Shown in pieces: positions 40,474-49,282 of a stretch of 64,000 bases of DNA. Origin of the DNA: Pyrinomonadaceae bacterium (GTDB lineage Bacteria; Acidobacteriota; Blastocatellia; Pyrinomonadales; Pyrinomonadaceae); the NCBI GenBank assembly GCA_019694395.1, contig JAIBCC010000005.1, forward strand, positions 124,001 to 188,000, read 5' to 3'. The translations under genes and the position numbers were made by a program. The number at the start of each line of letters is the position of its first letter. Positions within the stretch are counted from its first letter, which is position 1. The notes under the pieces are model-generated. The model was not told where the DNA came from. It ran no database searches and was given only the letters and a program-made list of their open reading frames with translations.

Positions 40474-40544
40474 GGCAGAAACGCGACCGTGAGGAAGCGT
40501 GTTATTTATGCTAGAGACACGCTCCTTAACAGTCGCGTTTCTGC
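40474..40544. repeat. long hairpin element with GCAGAAACGCGAC arms
   Basis: GGCAGAAACGCGACCGTGAG and GAAGCGTG (40474-40501) pair with CACGCTCCTTAACAGTCGCG and TTTCTGC (40518-40544). The outer 13 bp are perfect, the inner part has a few mismatches, and the loop is 16 nt. It could be an intergenic repeat of the REP type or a terminator after the LamG gene. Confidence 0.75.
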
Positions 40545-40556
40545 TTCCTTCCAATT

Positions 40557-42137
40557 ATGAACAACAAACTAAATCGCCGTAATTTCCTAAAAAAATCGTT
40601 CGCTGGTGCAACCGTTTTAACTTTTTCCAACTCAATTTTTGCTCAAACTCAAACTGAATCGCCAGTTGCTACAACAAAATATGGCAAAGTTCGTGGATAT
40701 ATTGACAATAACATCAATGTTTTTAAAGGAATCCGTTACGGCGCGGACACTTCAAAAAGACGTTTTATGTCGCCATTGACTCCCGAAAAATGGACGGACA
40801 TTGCAGACGCGACCAAATACGGAAATTCTTCACCGCAAGGCGGACGAGGCGAAAATCAGAGCGAAGATTGTCTTTTCCTAAATGTTTTTACTCCCAAAAT
40901 GCGTGACGGCGGCAAGCGTCCAGTGATGTTTTACATCCACGGCGGAGCGTATTCAGGCGGTTCGGGTTCGAGTCCGCTTTATGACGGAGTTCGCCTTTGC
41001 AATCGCGGAAATGTTGTGGTCGTTTCGATAAATCATAGGCTTAATGCTTTTGGTTACCTATATTTAGCTCGATTTGGCGGAGCAGAATTTGCTGATTCGG
41101 GAAATGTCGGTCAACTCGATATTATTCTCGCTCTGCAATGGGTTAAAGAAAATATTGCCGAATTTGGCGGTGATCCGAATAATGTGATGGTTTTCGGACA
41201 ATCGGGCGGTGGCGCGAAAATTGCGACTTTGATGGCGATGCCTGCGGCGAAAGGTTTATTTCACAAAGCCGCGACGATGAGTGGGCAACAGGTAACGGCT
41301 TGCGGACATTGGAACGGAACTTTGCGGGCAAAAGCAATTTTGGACGCTTTGAAACTAAACAATGTGCAGGAAATTCGCACAATTCCTTTTCAAAAGATCG
41401 TCGAAGTCTTGAACACCAAAGACCCCGTTTTACCATTCGGCGGAGTTAATTTTGCGCCTGCATTAGACGAAAAAAATCTGTTGCGGCATCCTTTTTATCC
41501 GAACGCACCAGAACAATCGAACAATATTCCGATGATTATCGGCAACACGCACGACGAAACGCGGGCTTTTTTGGGTGGGGATGAATCGAATTTCAAAGTG
41601 ACTTGGGAAGAATTGCCTGAAAAATTGATTCCAAATATGCGGGTGGACATCAAACCCGAAGAAGTTATCGAAAAATACCGCAAACTTTATCCAAATCTGA
41701 CGGCAAGCGATTTACTTTTCAAAATTACAACCGCATCGAGAAGTTGGCGCGGCGCAATTATCGAAGCAGAAGAGCGTGCGAAATCCGGTTTTCCTGCATT
41801 TGCTTATCAACTTGATTGGAAAACTACTAAAGATGGAGGCAAATTCGGCGCACCGCACGCTTCGGACATTCAACTTGTGTTCGATAATATTCAAAAACCC
41901 GGCGCAACCGCAGAAGGTCCGACCGCTCAAAAAATGGCGGACATTATGAGCGAAACTTTTATCAAATTTGCCAAAACGGGTAATCCGAACAATAAGCAAA
42001 TTCCGCTTTGGAAACCATACACAATGGCGAAACGCGAGACGATGGTTTTTGATGTGCCGCCACATTTGGAAAATGATCCGCGCGGTGAGGAGCGCAAAAT
42101 CTTTGAAAAAGTTCCGTATATTCAACCGGGAACTTAA
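40557..42137 (+). CDS. Tat-exported type B carboxylesterase
   Basis: A 526-residue COesterase-family protein. The N-terminus has a Tat motif (NRRNFLKKSFAGATVLTF). Catalytic Ser lies in VFGQSGGGAKIATL (GxSxG), the oxyanion loop in YIHGGAYSGG, and the His in FGAPHASDIQLVFDN; EDCLFLNVF is the conserved Cys-containing segment. It could remove acetyl or feruloyl esters from pectic side chains, inferred from the cluster. It is the last gene of the rightward arm, converging on the XylF-like gene after 9 bp. Confidence 0.9.
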   Translation: MNNKLNRRNFLKKSFAGATVLTFSNSIFAQTQTESPVATTKYGKVRGYIDNNINVFKGIRYGADTSKRRFMSPLTPEKWTDIADATKYGNSSPQGGRGENQSEDCLFLNVFTPKMRDGGKRPVMFYIHGGAYSGGSGSSPLYDGVRLCNRGNVVVVSINHRLNAFGYLYLARFGGAEFADSGNVGQLDIILALQWVKENIAEFGGDPNNVMVFGQSGGGAKIATLMAMPAAKGLFHKAATMSGQQVTACGHWNGTLRAKAILDALKLNNVQEIRTIPFQKIVEVLNTKDPVLPFGGVNFAPALDEKNLLRHPFYPNAPEQSNNIPMIIGNTHDETRAFLGGDESNFKVTWEELPEKLIPNMRVDIKPEEVIEKYRKLYPNLTASDLLFKITTASRSWRGAIIEAEERAKSGFPAFAYQLDWKTTKDGGKFGAPHASDIQLVFDNIQKPGATAEGPTAQKMADIMSETFIKFAKTGNPNNKQIPLWKPYTMAKRETMVFDVPPHLENDPRGEERKIFEKVPYIQPGT

Positions 42138-42146
42138 ATTTGACTA

Positions 42147-43205
42147 TTAATTTTTATAAACGTCTTCGCGTTTTTGAAAACCGTCTTTGATAACAGTTGC
42201 ATCTAGGTTATTTTTATCAACCGAAATCGGCTCTAACAAAATCGAAGGAACGTCAATCTTTCCATTATTTACTTTTCCATTGGTTTCGATTTTTTCTTTT
42301 TTAGCCAATGAAACTGCGGCTTCAGCGGCACGAACGGCTAATTTTGAAACCGGTTTGTAAACTGTCATCGTTTGAGTTCCCTGCACGATTCTTTGCAAAG
42401 CTGCAAGGTCTGCATCCTGTCCCGAAACCAGGACTTTTCCGGCTAAATTTTGCCGAACCAATGGCTGAATCGCACCGCCAGCCGTGGCATCATTCGAGGC
42501 AACAATCGCTACGACATTGTTATTATTTTGCGTCAGAGCATTTTCGGTATGCTTTAGGGCTTCGTCCGCCAACCAATCCCGCGCCCATTGGTCTGCAACA
42601 ACTTTAATATCGCCTTTATCAATTAGCGGCTGCAAAATATTCATCTGTCCTTTGCGGAAAAGCTGTGCATTATTGTCGGTTGGCGCGCCGCCAATCAAAA
42701 CATAATTGCCTTTCGGAGCTTTTTCGACCAAATATTTAGCCTGCATTTCACCGACTTTTTCATTGTCAAAAGAAATATATAGATCAGGTTCGGAATTGCG
42801 AATCAGACGGTCATAAGAAATGACGGGAATATTCGCTTTTTTGGCTTTTTCGACAATGGTCGCGGAAACTTCGCTGTTGTGCGGAATAACTACCAAAACG
42901 TCAACGCCTTGTAGCAAAAGACTTTCGGCTTGTTTGATTTGGGTTTCGTCCTTTCCGTCGGCGGCTTGAACCAGAACTTCCGCGCCTAATTCCTCAGCCC
43001 GCTTAACAAACAAATCACGGTCTTTTTGCCAACGCTCTTCTTTCAAAGTATCCATCGAAAAACCAATCCGAAGCTTGCCGGATTTTGGATTTGCATTAGA
43101 AGTCGTATTTGCCGTCGTATTTGCGTTCTGCGAAGATTGAACGCAAGCCAAAGAAATCAATCCAAATAAAGCAATTGCAGCGATTAGAACAAGTTTTTTC
43201 ATCAT
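42147..43205 (-). CDS. XylF-like sugar-binding lipoprotein
   Basis: A 352-residue periplasmic-binding protein type 1. Lipobox LISLAC with Cys at about 21, then an Asn/Thr-rich linker (SSQNANTTANTTSNANP). KLRIGFSMDTLKEERWQKDRD, LLLQGVDVLVVIPHN, ISYDRLIRNSEPDLYISFDN and VSGQDADLAALQRIVQGTQTMTVYK are highly like D-xylose-binding XylF (given as short anchors: FSMDTLKEERWQ, GVDVLVVIPHN, SYDRLIRNS, GQDADLAALQRI). XylF delivers D-xylose to XylGH, but no ABC permease or ATPase is in the window. It overlaps the esterase gene (ATGA). It may work with a distant transporter or as a sensor partner. Confidence 0.88.
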   Translation of the reverse strand: MMKKLVLIAAIALFGLISLACVQSSQNANTTANTTSNANPKSGKLRIGFSMDTLKEERWQKDRDLFVKRAEELGAEVLVQAADGKDETQIKQAESLLLQGVDVLVVIPHNSEVSATIVEKAKKANIPVISYDRLIRNSEPDLYISFDNEKVGEMQAKYLVEKAPKGNYVLIGGAPTDNNAQLFRKGQMNILQPLIDKGDIKVVADQWARDWLADEALKHTENALTQNNNNVVAIVASNDATAGGAIQPLVRQNLAGKVLVSGQDADLAALQRIVQGTQTMTVYKPVSKLAVRAAEAAVSLAKKEKIETNGKVNNGKIDVPSILLEPISVDKNNLDATVIKDGFQKREDVYKN

Positions 43206-44785
43206 TTTCCTCGTAAAGTTTTCTTAAAGAATTTATCAATATTTTCTACTGTCACATCAAACCAAGGCTTAAAAAGCCAAAAAGGATGGGGTGTGTCGGG
43301 AACTACAATAATTTCCGAAGTGATTCCCAAAGCATTTAATTTAGCACACATTTCTTCACGTTGCTGAAACGGACGATTTGAACTACTGTTCAAAAATAAA
43401 GTCGGTGCACTATTTTTGTAAACGTGCGTGATAGGCGAAGCTTCTTTCCAAATTTCGGGATTTTGCGCGTAGGTAAATCCCGTCAAACGCGTGTTGGTAT
43501 CGTATGGACCTTTGATTTCTTTTTCGATATTACCGGGGTCAATAAAAGTTGCCGTCCCGTCAATATCAACGACCGATTGCACCCGACTGGAAAAATTTGT
43601 GTTGCCGCCATTGCCTTCAAATTTGGCTAAATCGTTGGTTACTCCCAAAAAAGCAACCAAGTGTCCGCCTGAAGATGCACCGACCGCCCCAATCCGATTT
43701 TCGTCAATTCCGAAGTTTTTCGCATTTGCCCGCAGCCACCGAACCGAAGCTTTCAAATCGTGAATTTGCGCCGGATATTTTTTCTCGTTGGAAAGCCGAT
43801 GTTCAACTGTGACAGCCACATAGCCGCGCTGCGCGAGAGCAATTGCCAACGGGTTTTCCATCGTGTAATGTCCCGTGATCCACGCACCGCCGTGAACGAT
43901 GATGACTGCGGGAAATTTCCCTTTTCCTTTTGGTTTGAAAAGATCAACGTGCATTTCACGCTCGCCGTATTTGGCATAAACCAAGCCTTTTTGGAACTCA
44001 ATATTTTCGGGAACTTTGGAGCTTGGACGAGTTATAAACGGATATTTTTGAATGGCTCCTTTTTCAGCAGTATCAACCGAAAAAATCGTGTAGCCTTTCG
44101 GTAAAGACGGATCGTTGATGGCAATATTCGCATACGGATCTTTCGGCGCGGCGTTGTAATCAAACCAATCAAAATCAGCAGTGGTCTTGCTTTCGATTCC
44201 GTTTCCGCTCGCAAAAAGTCCGATTTGCAAATCTGCTCCTTCCAAAGGCTTTGTTTCAACACCGCCGATTTCCGCCCAATCATCATTACCGATTGAATAG
44301 GAAAACCGGTAGTATTTTGGAAATCCGCGAATTTTCAATTTAACCGAACCAGTTGGAATTGTTTGAGTTACAGCTATATTTCTGACGCTTCCAATCACAA
44401 ACCGCAAAAACAGTTCTCGCTCATTTCCTTTTTTTCGGATGCCGAATTCGTAATGAGCACGTTCGTTTTGGCGTAAAACAAATCCCGCCGTTTCATTTTC
44501 GCTTTTTGGCTGAAAATCAATTTGGGTTGTTGCCTCAAATTCTGCACTTGAGACTTTTCGCCCGACATAAACAGGCGGAACTTCCAAATCATCAAGTGTG
44601 ACGGTTGAACCTTTTAACCGCAAAAAATCGGTTCTTTCAGAAAGAGTCCAGCGTGATTTATCAAGGTTACGCACAAAATTCCACGATTGATCAAGCTCTG
44701 CACTTTTAAATTCATCCCGAAAATTTTGGGCAAAATTTGCTGTGATAAGCAATAAAATCATTGAAATAACTGCACTTATTTTCAT
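43202..44785 (-). CDS. two-domain secreted esterase (beta-sandwich + BD-FAE alpha/beta-hydrolase)
   Basis: About 527 residues from ATG 44785; the upstream TTG lies in a terminator stem. Signal MKISAVISMILLLITANFAQ. Residues about 22-220 are a DUF1349/GH43_C2-like beta-sandwich (FVLRQNERAHYEFGIRKKGNERELFL, LQIGLFASG, ADFDWFDY). Residues about 270-525 are an alpha/beta-hydrolase: IIVHGGAWITG, GAVGASSGGHLVAFL (Ser nucleophile), VPDTPHPFWLF (His). The BD-FAE/acetyl esterase type acts on acetylated or feruloylated plant polysaccharides. The N-terminal domain is normally seen behind GH43 enzymes and may bind the substrate. It is cotranslated with the XylF-like gene. Confidence 0.85.
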   Translation of the reverse strand: MKISAVISMILLLITANFAQNFRDEFKSAELDQSWNFVRNLDKSRWTLSERTDFLRLKGSTVTLDDLEVPPVYVGRKVSSAEFEATTQIDFQPKSENETAGFVLRQNERAHYEFGIRKKGNERELFLRFVIGSVRNIAVTQTIPTGSVKLKIRGFPKYYRFSYSIGNDDWAEIGGVETKPLEGADLQIGLFASGNGIESKTTADFDWFDYNAAPKDPYANIAINDPSLPKGYTIFSVDTAEKGAIQKYPFITRPSSKVPENIEFQKGLVYAKYGEREMHVDLFKPKGKGKFPAVIIVHGGAWITGHYTMENPLAIALAQRGYVAVTVEHRLSNEKKYPAQIHDLKASVRWLRANAKNFGIDENRIGAVGASSGGHLVAFLGVTNDLAKFEGNGGNTNFSSRVQSVVDIDGTATFIDPGNIEKEIKGPYDTNTRLTGFTYAQNPEIWKEASPITHVYKNSAPTLFLNSSSNRPFQQREEMCAKLNALGITSEIIVVPDTPHPFWLFKPWFDVTVENIDKFFKKTLRGK

Positions 44786-44793
44786 AAATTTAG

Positions 44794-44827
44794 AAAAAAA
44801 GGAAGGCAATAACTTTTACCTTCCTTT
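44794..44827 (-). terminator. rho-independent terminator after the first TonB receptor gene
   Basis: AAAGGAAGG and CCTTCCTTT (44798-44806/44819-44827) form a 9-bp perfect stem with a 12-nt loop. On the minus strand it is followed by TTTT and lies only 8 bp before the ATG of the esterase gene. Confidence 0.8.
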
Positions 44828-44851
44828 CAAATAGTTTTAGTTCAGTTCTGT

Positions 44852-47800
44852 TTAGAAAACAAATCTCAAACCATATTGAACTTCGCGTCCGACATACGCA
44901 CCGCGTTTTGAAATCACTTTTCCGAAGTTAGCGTTTCCAAGTGTGGTATTCGGATTGTCCCAGTTAATATTATTCAGGACGTTGTAGACTTCAAGACGGG
45001 CTTCAATTTTCATTTTTTCGCGAATGCTAAATGATTTGGTCAAAGTTGCATCCGTTTGGAAAGTTGCGGGACCAACCAAACCGGGGAATGTCCATGGATT
45101 GGTTCTTGCTCTAAAAATAGTGGTTTCATCCACTGCTGAAAAAACAGAAGTGTCAAACCAACGGTCTCTGGTTGGATTTTTCAGCACAGGATTGCCTGTT
45201 ACATTCAATTTTGTGCCAAATCCGAATCTCAACAGACGACCTGAATAGTAACGTGATGTGTTGGAAAGTCTCCATCCTCCAAGAATATAATCTACAGCTT
45301 TTGAAGCGTTTCCAAAGAGCATTTTTCCTTTACCAACTGGAATATCCCAAGTAATTACATTGGTGAAACGATGTCTGGCGGCATCTGTCGGGATCCAGGT
45401 AAACTGCTTGTTATAAAGAGCAAGATCGTCAAAGGCTTCCGTCAATCGTTCATCATTGATTGCATACGCAACGGTGAAAATCAAACCTTTGTAAGAAGGT
45501 TGTTGAATCTGGAATTTCAATGATTGAATCATTGACCTTCTCAAATCAGTATTTGTTTGATTGATTGATTGATACATCGGATACGGACGCATCAGTTGTG
45601 TAACGGCAACCGTGGTTGAATTCCGAAGTGTTCCAGGGAATACCGAAGCAGTCAAATAATTCAAAAACGGATTTGTTACATTGAAATTCCAGGCTGTCCG
45701 CGGATTTGTATAGAAAAACAACGGATTAGCAGCATTCAAATCAATGGTTTGCGGAAGTCGTGTTCCATAATTGAAGAAATAATCAACCGAAAAAACCATT
45801 TTGTTCCAAATTTCACGTTGATAAACTGCGGTTACTTTGTCGTTAATCGGCGGTTTTTGGTCAAATTCGTCGAAATTGACAGTGTTTCCAAGTCCCGTGT
45901 AAATTCCGAGAGTTTGCCCGGTCGGTTGTTGAATTGGGTTTAGCCCAACGCCGGAAGTCGGAAACGGATTTGAAAGCAAGGCAATATTGTTATTTGCCAA
46001 TGTTGTCGTAAATGTCGGATTCAAAGTAGGTGTATTGGTTGAATAACCTGTGTAAGCATCAACAAAATCGCCCAACGAATCACGAATTCTCGATGAAGGT
46101 TGAACATATCTTGCCCAACCGATTCGAAGTGATGATTTATCACTCAACCGATAGGCGAATCCGAGTCTTGGCAAAAAGTCAGTAGGAGTCCGCTTCCAAG
46201 CCCCTCTTTCGTCAGCGGTCGCAAAAATCCAAGCACCGTTATAAATCGGTGTTTGACCTAGTGTATTAAGGATGTTCACTACACGCGAATCAAAAGCAGG
46301 TGGCGGAGTTGCTGCAACTAAAGTATTTGGTCGAGTCAAATCAAGTCGTTGTGACAAACGATTTTGGGCATCAACCGGACCCGGTTCATATTCCCAACGT
46401 AGTCCAAGGTTCAAAGTAATATTTCGATTAAACTTCCAATCATCTTGGAAATAAATGGCATATCCTTTGCCGACAACTTCTTGGATTGGAACACGGCGAC
46501 CTGAACTGCTGTTTTGCAAAGCACCAATTAAGAACGAAGCCCACGGAGAACCGGTGGTTAAATTTTCCGTTCCCGAAACGCTTTGTCTAATCGCAGTTAA
46601 TTCGCTTCTAAAGGTAAAGTTTAACGGCTCAAAACGTGCAGCTTTTCCTTTATTTACTCGATATTCACCGCCATATTTCAAAGAATGATCTTTCAGAGCA
46701 GTGTTGAATTTGATTGAACTGTTATACCCTTCGGGATGTTGCCAAAATTCGCGTCCCGGACGACCAAACCGATAAGTTGTTCCGCCATTATCGCGAACAT
46801 CAATCGCCGGATAATAAATTTGGTCAGTGGTGTAAAGCGATGAATAAAATGTGTTGCTTCCCCACAAATCTTTTAATCCGTCTGCACCTAAAAGAACGCT
46901 GGAATTTGCATATTCATCCGTCAAACGAAAATATCCGCCACGGAAATTAACCACCGTGTTTGAAGTCAAGGTGTAAACCACGTCTGCGGATAAATTGAGT
47001 CCGTAACGATTACTTCCGTTTAATGGAAAAAGTATCGCACTGGTCGGATTTTCTTCTTGCGGACTGGCTCTAAATTGTCCGTAGGAAAAGAAGGTTTTTA
47101 ATTTTTCGCTCAGATTCCAGTCAACCCGCGTCGAAGCATTCCAATATTTCGTATGCTCAATTTTTGAACCTTGCCAATTTAGCTGTTGTCCGGGCGTATT
47201 CGGGAGCGGCATTTTTGCTAAAAGTTTGACCGCTGTTGCATCCCAAAAACTGTTTGGAATAAGGTTTCCGGCAAATTGAGTTCTGGTCGAACTGTTGCTG
47301 GTCGAAGTAAATGGATTATAAACATTGACACCCGATTGGCTAAAATCCCCCGCACGCTCAAGAGCTGTTGGGACATTTAATTTAACACTAATTGGACGTT
47401 TGTCATCCCATCTTTCAAAGGAAGAAAAGAAAAAGAGTTTTTTCTTAATAATCGGACCACCAATGTTTCCACCGACCATTGTCAGATTTGTGCCGCGAAA
47501 ATTGGTTTCATCTGCGCCGACAGTTCGCACAATTGTCGGATCACCAAAGGCATTAAATTGCGGATCACGTTTGTAATAATAAGCCGCGCCGTGATATTTA
47601 CTGCCGCCCGATTTCATATTCAAAGCAATTGTTCCGCCAGCACTGAAACCTTGTTCGGAATCAACAATACTTCGTGAAAAAGTTACTTCTTGCACCGCAT
47701 CAACCGATGGAGTGTAAGCAACTTTATAACTCGAAGTAAGAGCGACACCATTTAATTGAACTTCGTTGGCGCGAAATGATTGACCACCTGCATCAACTTC

Positions 47801-48352
47801 ATTTGCATACGCATGATGATACGGACGGTTTTCCCCGTTGTTATTCTCACCACCATTGATTGAAGGGTCTAAAGTAATGATATTATATGGGTTACGACCT
47901 CTAACGGGCATTTGGTCAACGGTTGTATTGTCAAGTCCCAAAGCAGATCCGCTGGTATTGAATTGGACAGATGCCGGCGTATCCTCGACGGTTACTGTTG
48001 CTGCAACATCGCCAACTGCTAATTTTAAATCAACCGTTATATCGCCTTGAATCCGAACTACCAAGTTTTGTTGAATGGTCTTCTTAAAACCATCTTTTTC
48101 AGCAGTTACCGAATAAGTCCCCGGCTCGACAAAATCAAACTTGAAACGTCCCTCTTCATTTGTGTTTGACGTTACTTCAACTTTAGTCGCATTATTTTGC
48201 AAAATAACTTTTGCTCCTGGAATTATCGCGCCGCTTTCATCTGTGATAAGACCTTGAATTTTCCCCCGATAGTCCTGGGCAAAGGCAACTAAAGACAAGG
48301 AGAGCATCAAAATCCCAAATAGTGCTCCCTTCCCCAAAAAACCTAGTTTCAT
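44852..48352 (-). CDS. TonB-dependent receptor, Oar-like, with carboxypeptidase-regulatory domain
   Basis: About 1166 residues. ATG 48352 is chosen because GGAGGATATATT precedes it (a TTG five codons upstream would lie in that site). Signal peptide, then a CarboxypepD_reg domain (YRGKIQGLITDESGAIIPGAKVILQN, about 27-110), a plug-like domain (MPVRGRNPYNIITLDPSING, FRANEVQLNGVALTSSY, GTIALNMKSGGSKYHG, FRGTNLTMVGGNIGGPII) and a beta-barrel with the C-terminal strand ending REVQYGLRFVF. It likely imports pectin fragments across the outer membrane with TonB energy. First gene of a unit with the esterase and XylF-like genes. Preceded by two GntR-like operators. Confidence 0.92.
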   Translation of the reverse strand: MKLGFLGKGALFGILMLSLSLVAFAQDYRGKIQGLITDESGAIIPGAKVILQNNATKVEVTSNTNEEGRFKFDFVEPGTYSVTAEKDGFKKTIQQNLVVRIQGDITVDLKLAVGDVAATVTVEDTPASVQFNTSGSALGLDNTTVDQMPVRGRNPYNIITLDPSINGGENNNGENRPYHHAYANEVDAGGQSFRANEVQLNGVALTSSYKVAYTPSVDAVQEVTFSRSIVDSEQGFSAGGTIALNMKSGGSKYHGAAYYYKRDPQFNAFGDPTIVRTVGADETNFRGTNLTMVGGNIGGPIIKKKLFFFSSFERWDDKRPISVKLNVPTALERAGDFSQSGVNVYNPFTSTSNSSTRTQFAGNLIPNSFWDATAVKLLAKMPLPNTPGQQLNWQGSKIEHTKYWNASTRVDWNLSEKLKTFFSYGQFRASPQEENPTSAILFPLNGSNRYGLNLSADVVYTLTSNTVVNFRGGYFRLTDEYANSSVLLGADGLKDLWGSNTFYSSLYTTDQIYYPAIDVRDNGGTTYRFGRPGREFWQHPEGYNSSIKFNTALKDHSLKYGGEYRVNKGKAARFEPLNFTFRSELTAIRQSVSGTENLTTGSPWASFLIGALQNSSSGRRVPIQEVVGKGYAIYFQDDWKFNRNITLNLGLRWEYEPGPVDAQNRLSQRLDLTRPNTLVAATPPPAFDSRVVNILNTLGQTPIYNGAWIFATADERGAWKRTPTDFLPRLGFAYRLSDKSSLRIGWARYVQPSSRIRDSLGDFVDAYTGYSTNTPTLNPTFTTTLANNNIALLSNPFPTSGVGLNPIQQPTGQTLGIYTGLGNTVNFDEFDQKPPINDKVTAVYQREIWNKMVFSVDYFFNYGTRLPQTIDLNAANPLFFYTNPRTAWNFNVTNPFLNYLTASVFPGTLRNSTTVAVTQLMRPYPMYQSINQTNTDLRRSMIQSLKFQIQQPSYKGLIFTVAYAINDERLTEAFDDLALYNKQFTWIPTDAARHRFTNVITWDIPVGKGKMLFGNASKAVDYILGGWRLSNTSRYYSGRLLRFGFGTKLNVTGNPVLKNPTRDRWFDTSVFSAVDETTIFRARTNPWTFPGLVGPATFQTDATLTKSFSIREKMKIEARLEVYNVLNNINWDNPNTTLGNANFGKVISKRGAYVGREVQYGLRFVF

Positions 48353-48429
48353 TAATATATCCTCCAAGCAGTTGATAGAATTTTTGTAAAATCAACTAAA
48401 TCTCTGATTATTCTTTTGTAGAAAAAATC

Positions 48430-48446
48430 AAAGGTTTAACCAATTT
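48430..48446. promoter_or_regulatory. GntR/UxuR-like operator O4
   Basis: AAAGGTTTAACCAATTT, GGT-N3-ACC palindrome. It matches the reverse complement of O2 at 15 of 17 positions. It lies about 80 bp upstream of the receptor start. Confidence 0.55.
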
Positions 48447-48630
48447 ATTTTTTAATTGCAAAAAAATAAAATTTTCCGAAGTAGCCTTCCCGTGTTTGAA
48501 ACACCTTGGATATTGATACTTATAAAAGTTTTAATACTTAGTTTTGAAATGCAAAATGACCAGCGTAATTCTGTAACAGAAATTAACATTTGTCAAGAGT
48601 TTTGCATACCAATCGGCAAGAAATATCTAA

Positions 48631-48646
48631 AATGGTCTTACCAATT
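48631..48646. promoter_or_regulatory. GntR/UxuR-like operator O3
   Basis: AATGGTCTTACCAATT differs from O1 by one base, and the flank beyond the core is also alike (CAA then TTAAG). It lies about 35 bp upstream of the -35 of the candidate receptor promoter. Confidence 0.6.
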
Positions 48647-48651
48647 CACAA

Positions 48652-48691
48652 GTTAAGCGGTTTACTGAAGAAGTGTGAGAGACCGCTTAAC
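48652..48691 (-). terminator. hairpin between the cupin gene and the receptor promoter
   Basis: GTTAAGCGGT (48652-48661) pairs perfectly with ACCGCTTAAC (48682-48691), and ACAA/TTGT extends the stem past a bulge. The downstream U-run on the minus strand is poor, so it may be a weak terminator of the long leftward operon. Confidence 0.55.
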
Positions 48692-48722
48692 CTTGTTTTT
48701 AATAAGTTTACGAGAAATAGCA

Positions 48723-49259
48723 CTACTTTTTAGCTGGAACAGGTTCTTTGAAGATTTTGATTAAGATTAGTGAAAATGTTTTACCTTTCGTATTAATTCG
48801 TTGATGTGGAGTTCCTCTCGGAACGACAATCAAATCACCTTTTTTGATGGTAAAAGTTTTGCCGCCGACTATTACATCGGATTTCCATTCGCCGGGAGTT
48901 GCCTCTTTCGGATTGTCCAATTTCCCGCCCAAGGTTAATTCGGCAGAGCCCTGCAAAACATAATAAACATCGTCAGAAGCATCATGAACTTCTGCCTGTG
49001 CTTTACCTTTTTTAGCATCATATTGAACGGCAACCCGAAGCTGTAAACCTTCGTTTGGAATAATATCCTCGGTTTTGCTGACCACATCTTTAGTTTTAAT
49101 GTCAACATCAATCGAATGTAAAGCCTTTTCGATTGCCGAAACTTCCTGATTGGTTTTGACTACATACGGACGAATCGGTTCGGAAGGTTGACGACCTTGC
49201 GCGAAAGCAGAAAACGCACAAACTAAACAAACACTTGCAATTAACAATATCTTTTTCAT
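48723..49259 (-). CDS. secreted cupin-domain protein
   Basis: A 178-residue protein with signal peptide (LLIASVCLVCAFSAFAQ). One cupin fold: AQAEVHDASDDVYYVLQGSAELTLGG (His and Glu-like metal ligand region, here H-x-D-x2-DD) and GDLIVVPRGTPHQRINTKG (second motif with His). The metal site is atypical because the first motif has a single His. It is 23 bp downstream of the GH105 gene and ends the operon. It may act on sugar acids or phenolics in the periplasm, or only bind them; the role is not known. Confidence 0.8.
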   Translation of the reverse strand: MKKILLIASVCLVCAFSAFAQGRQPSEPIRPYVVKTNQEVSAIEKALHSIDVDIKTKDVVSKTEDIIPNEGLQLRVAVQYDAKKGKAQAEVHDASDDVYYVLQGSAELTLGGKLDNPKEATPGEWKSDVIVGGKTFTIKKGDLIVVPRGTPHQRINTKGKTFSLILIKIFKEPVPAKK

Positions 49260-49282
49260 AATTATTTTTTACTATTTACTTT

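Larger units (their letters stand above)
48368..48722. promoter_or_regulatory. 355-bp intergenic region upstream of the first TonB receptor
   Basis: No convincing gene. From right to left it holds a hairpin (48652-48691), operator O3 (48631-48646), a minus-strand TTGACA (48591-48596) with a weak -10 (CAGAAT on the minus strand, 48568-48573, 17-bp spacer), A/T-rich sequence and operator O4 (48430-48446). It implies a long, regulated leader for the receptor gene. Confidence 0.6.

Noticed and set aside
48456-48656. 66-residue plus-strand open frame in the long intergenic region
   Set aside because: No Shine-Dalgarno, no recognisable domain, and it covers the operator and promoter sequences.
42147-49259. 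SusD-like glycan-binding lipoprotein next to the TonB receptor
   Set aside because: No protein here has SusD-type helical TPR architecture; the XylF-like lipoprotein is a type 1 periplasmic binding protein.
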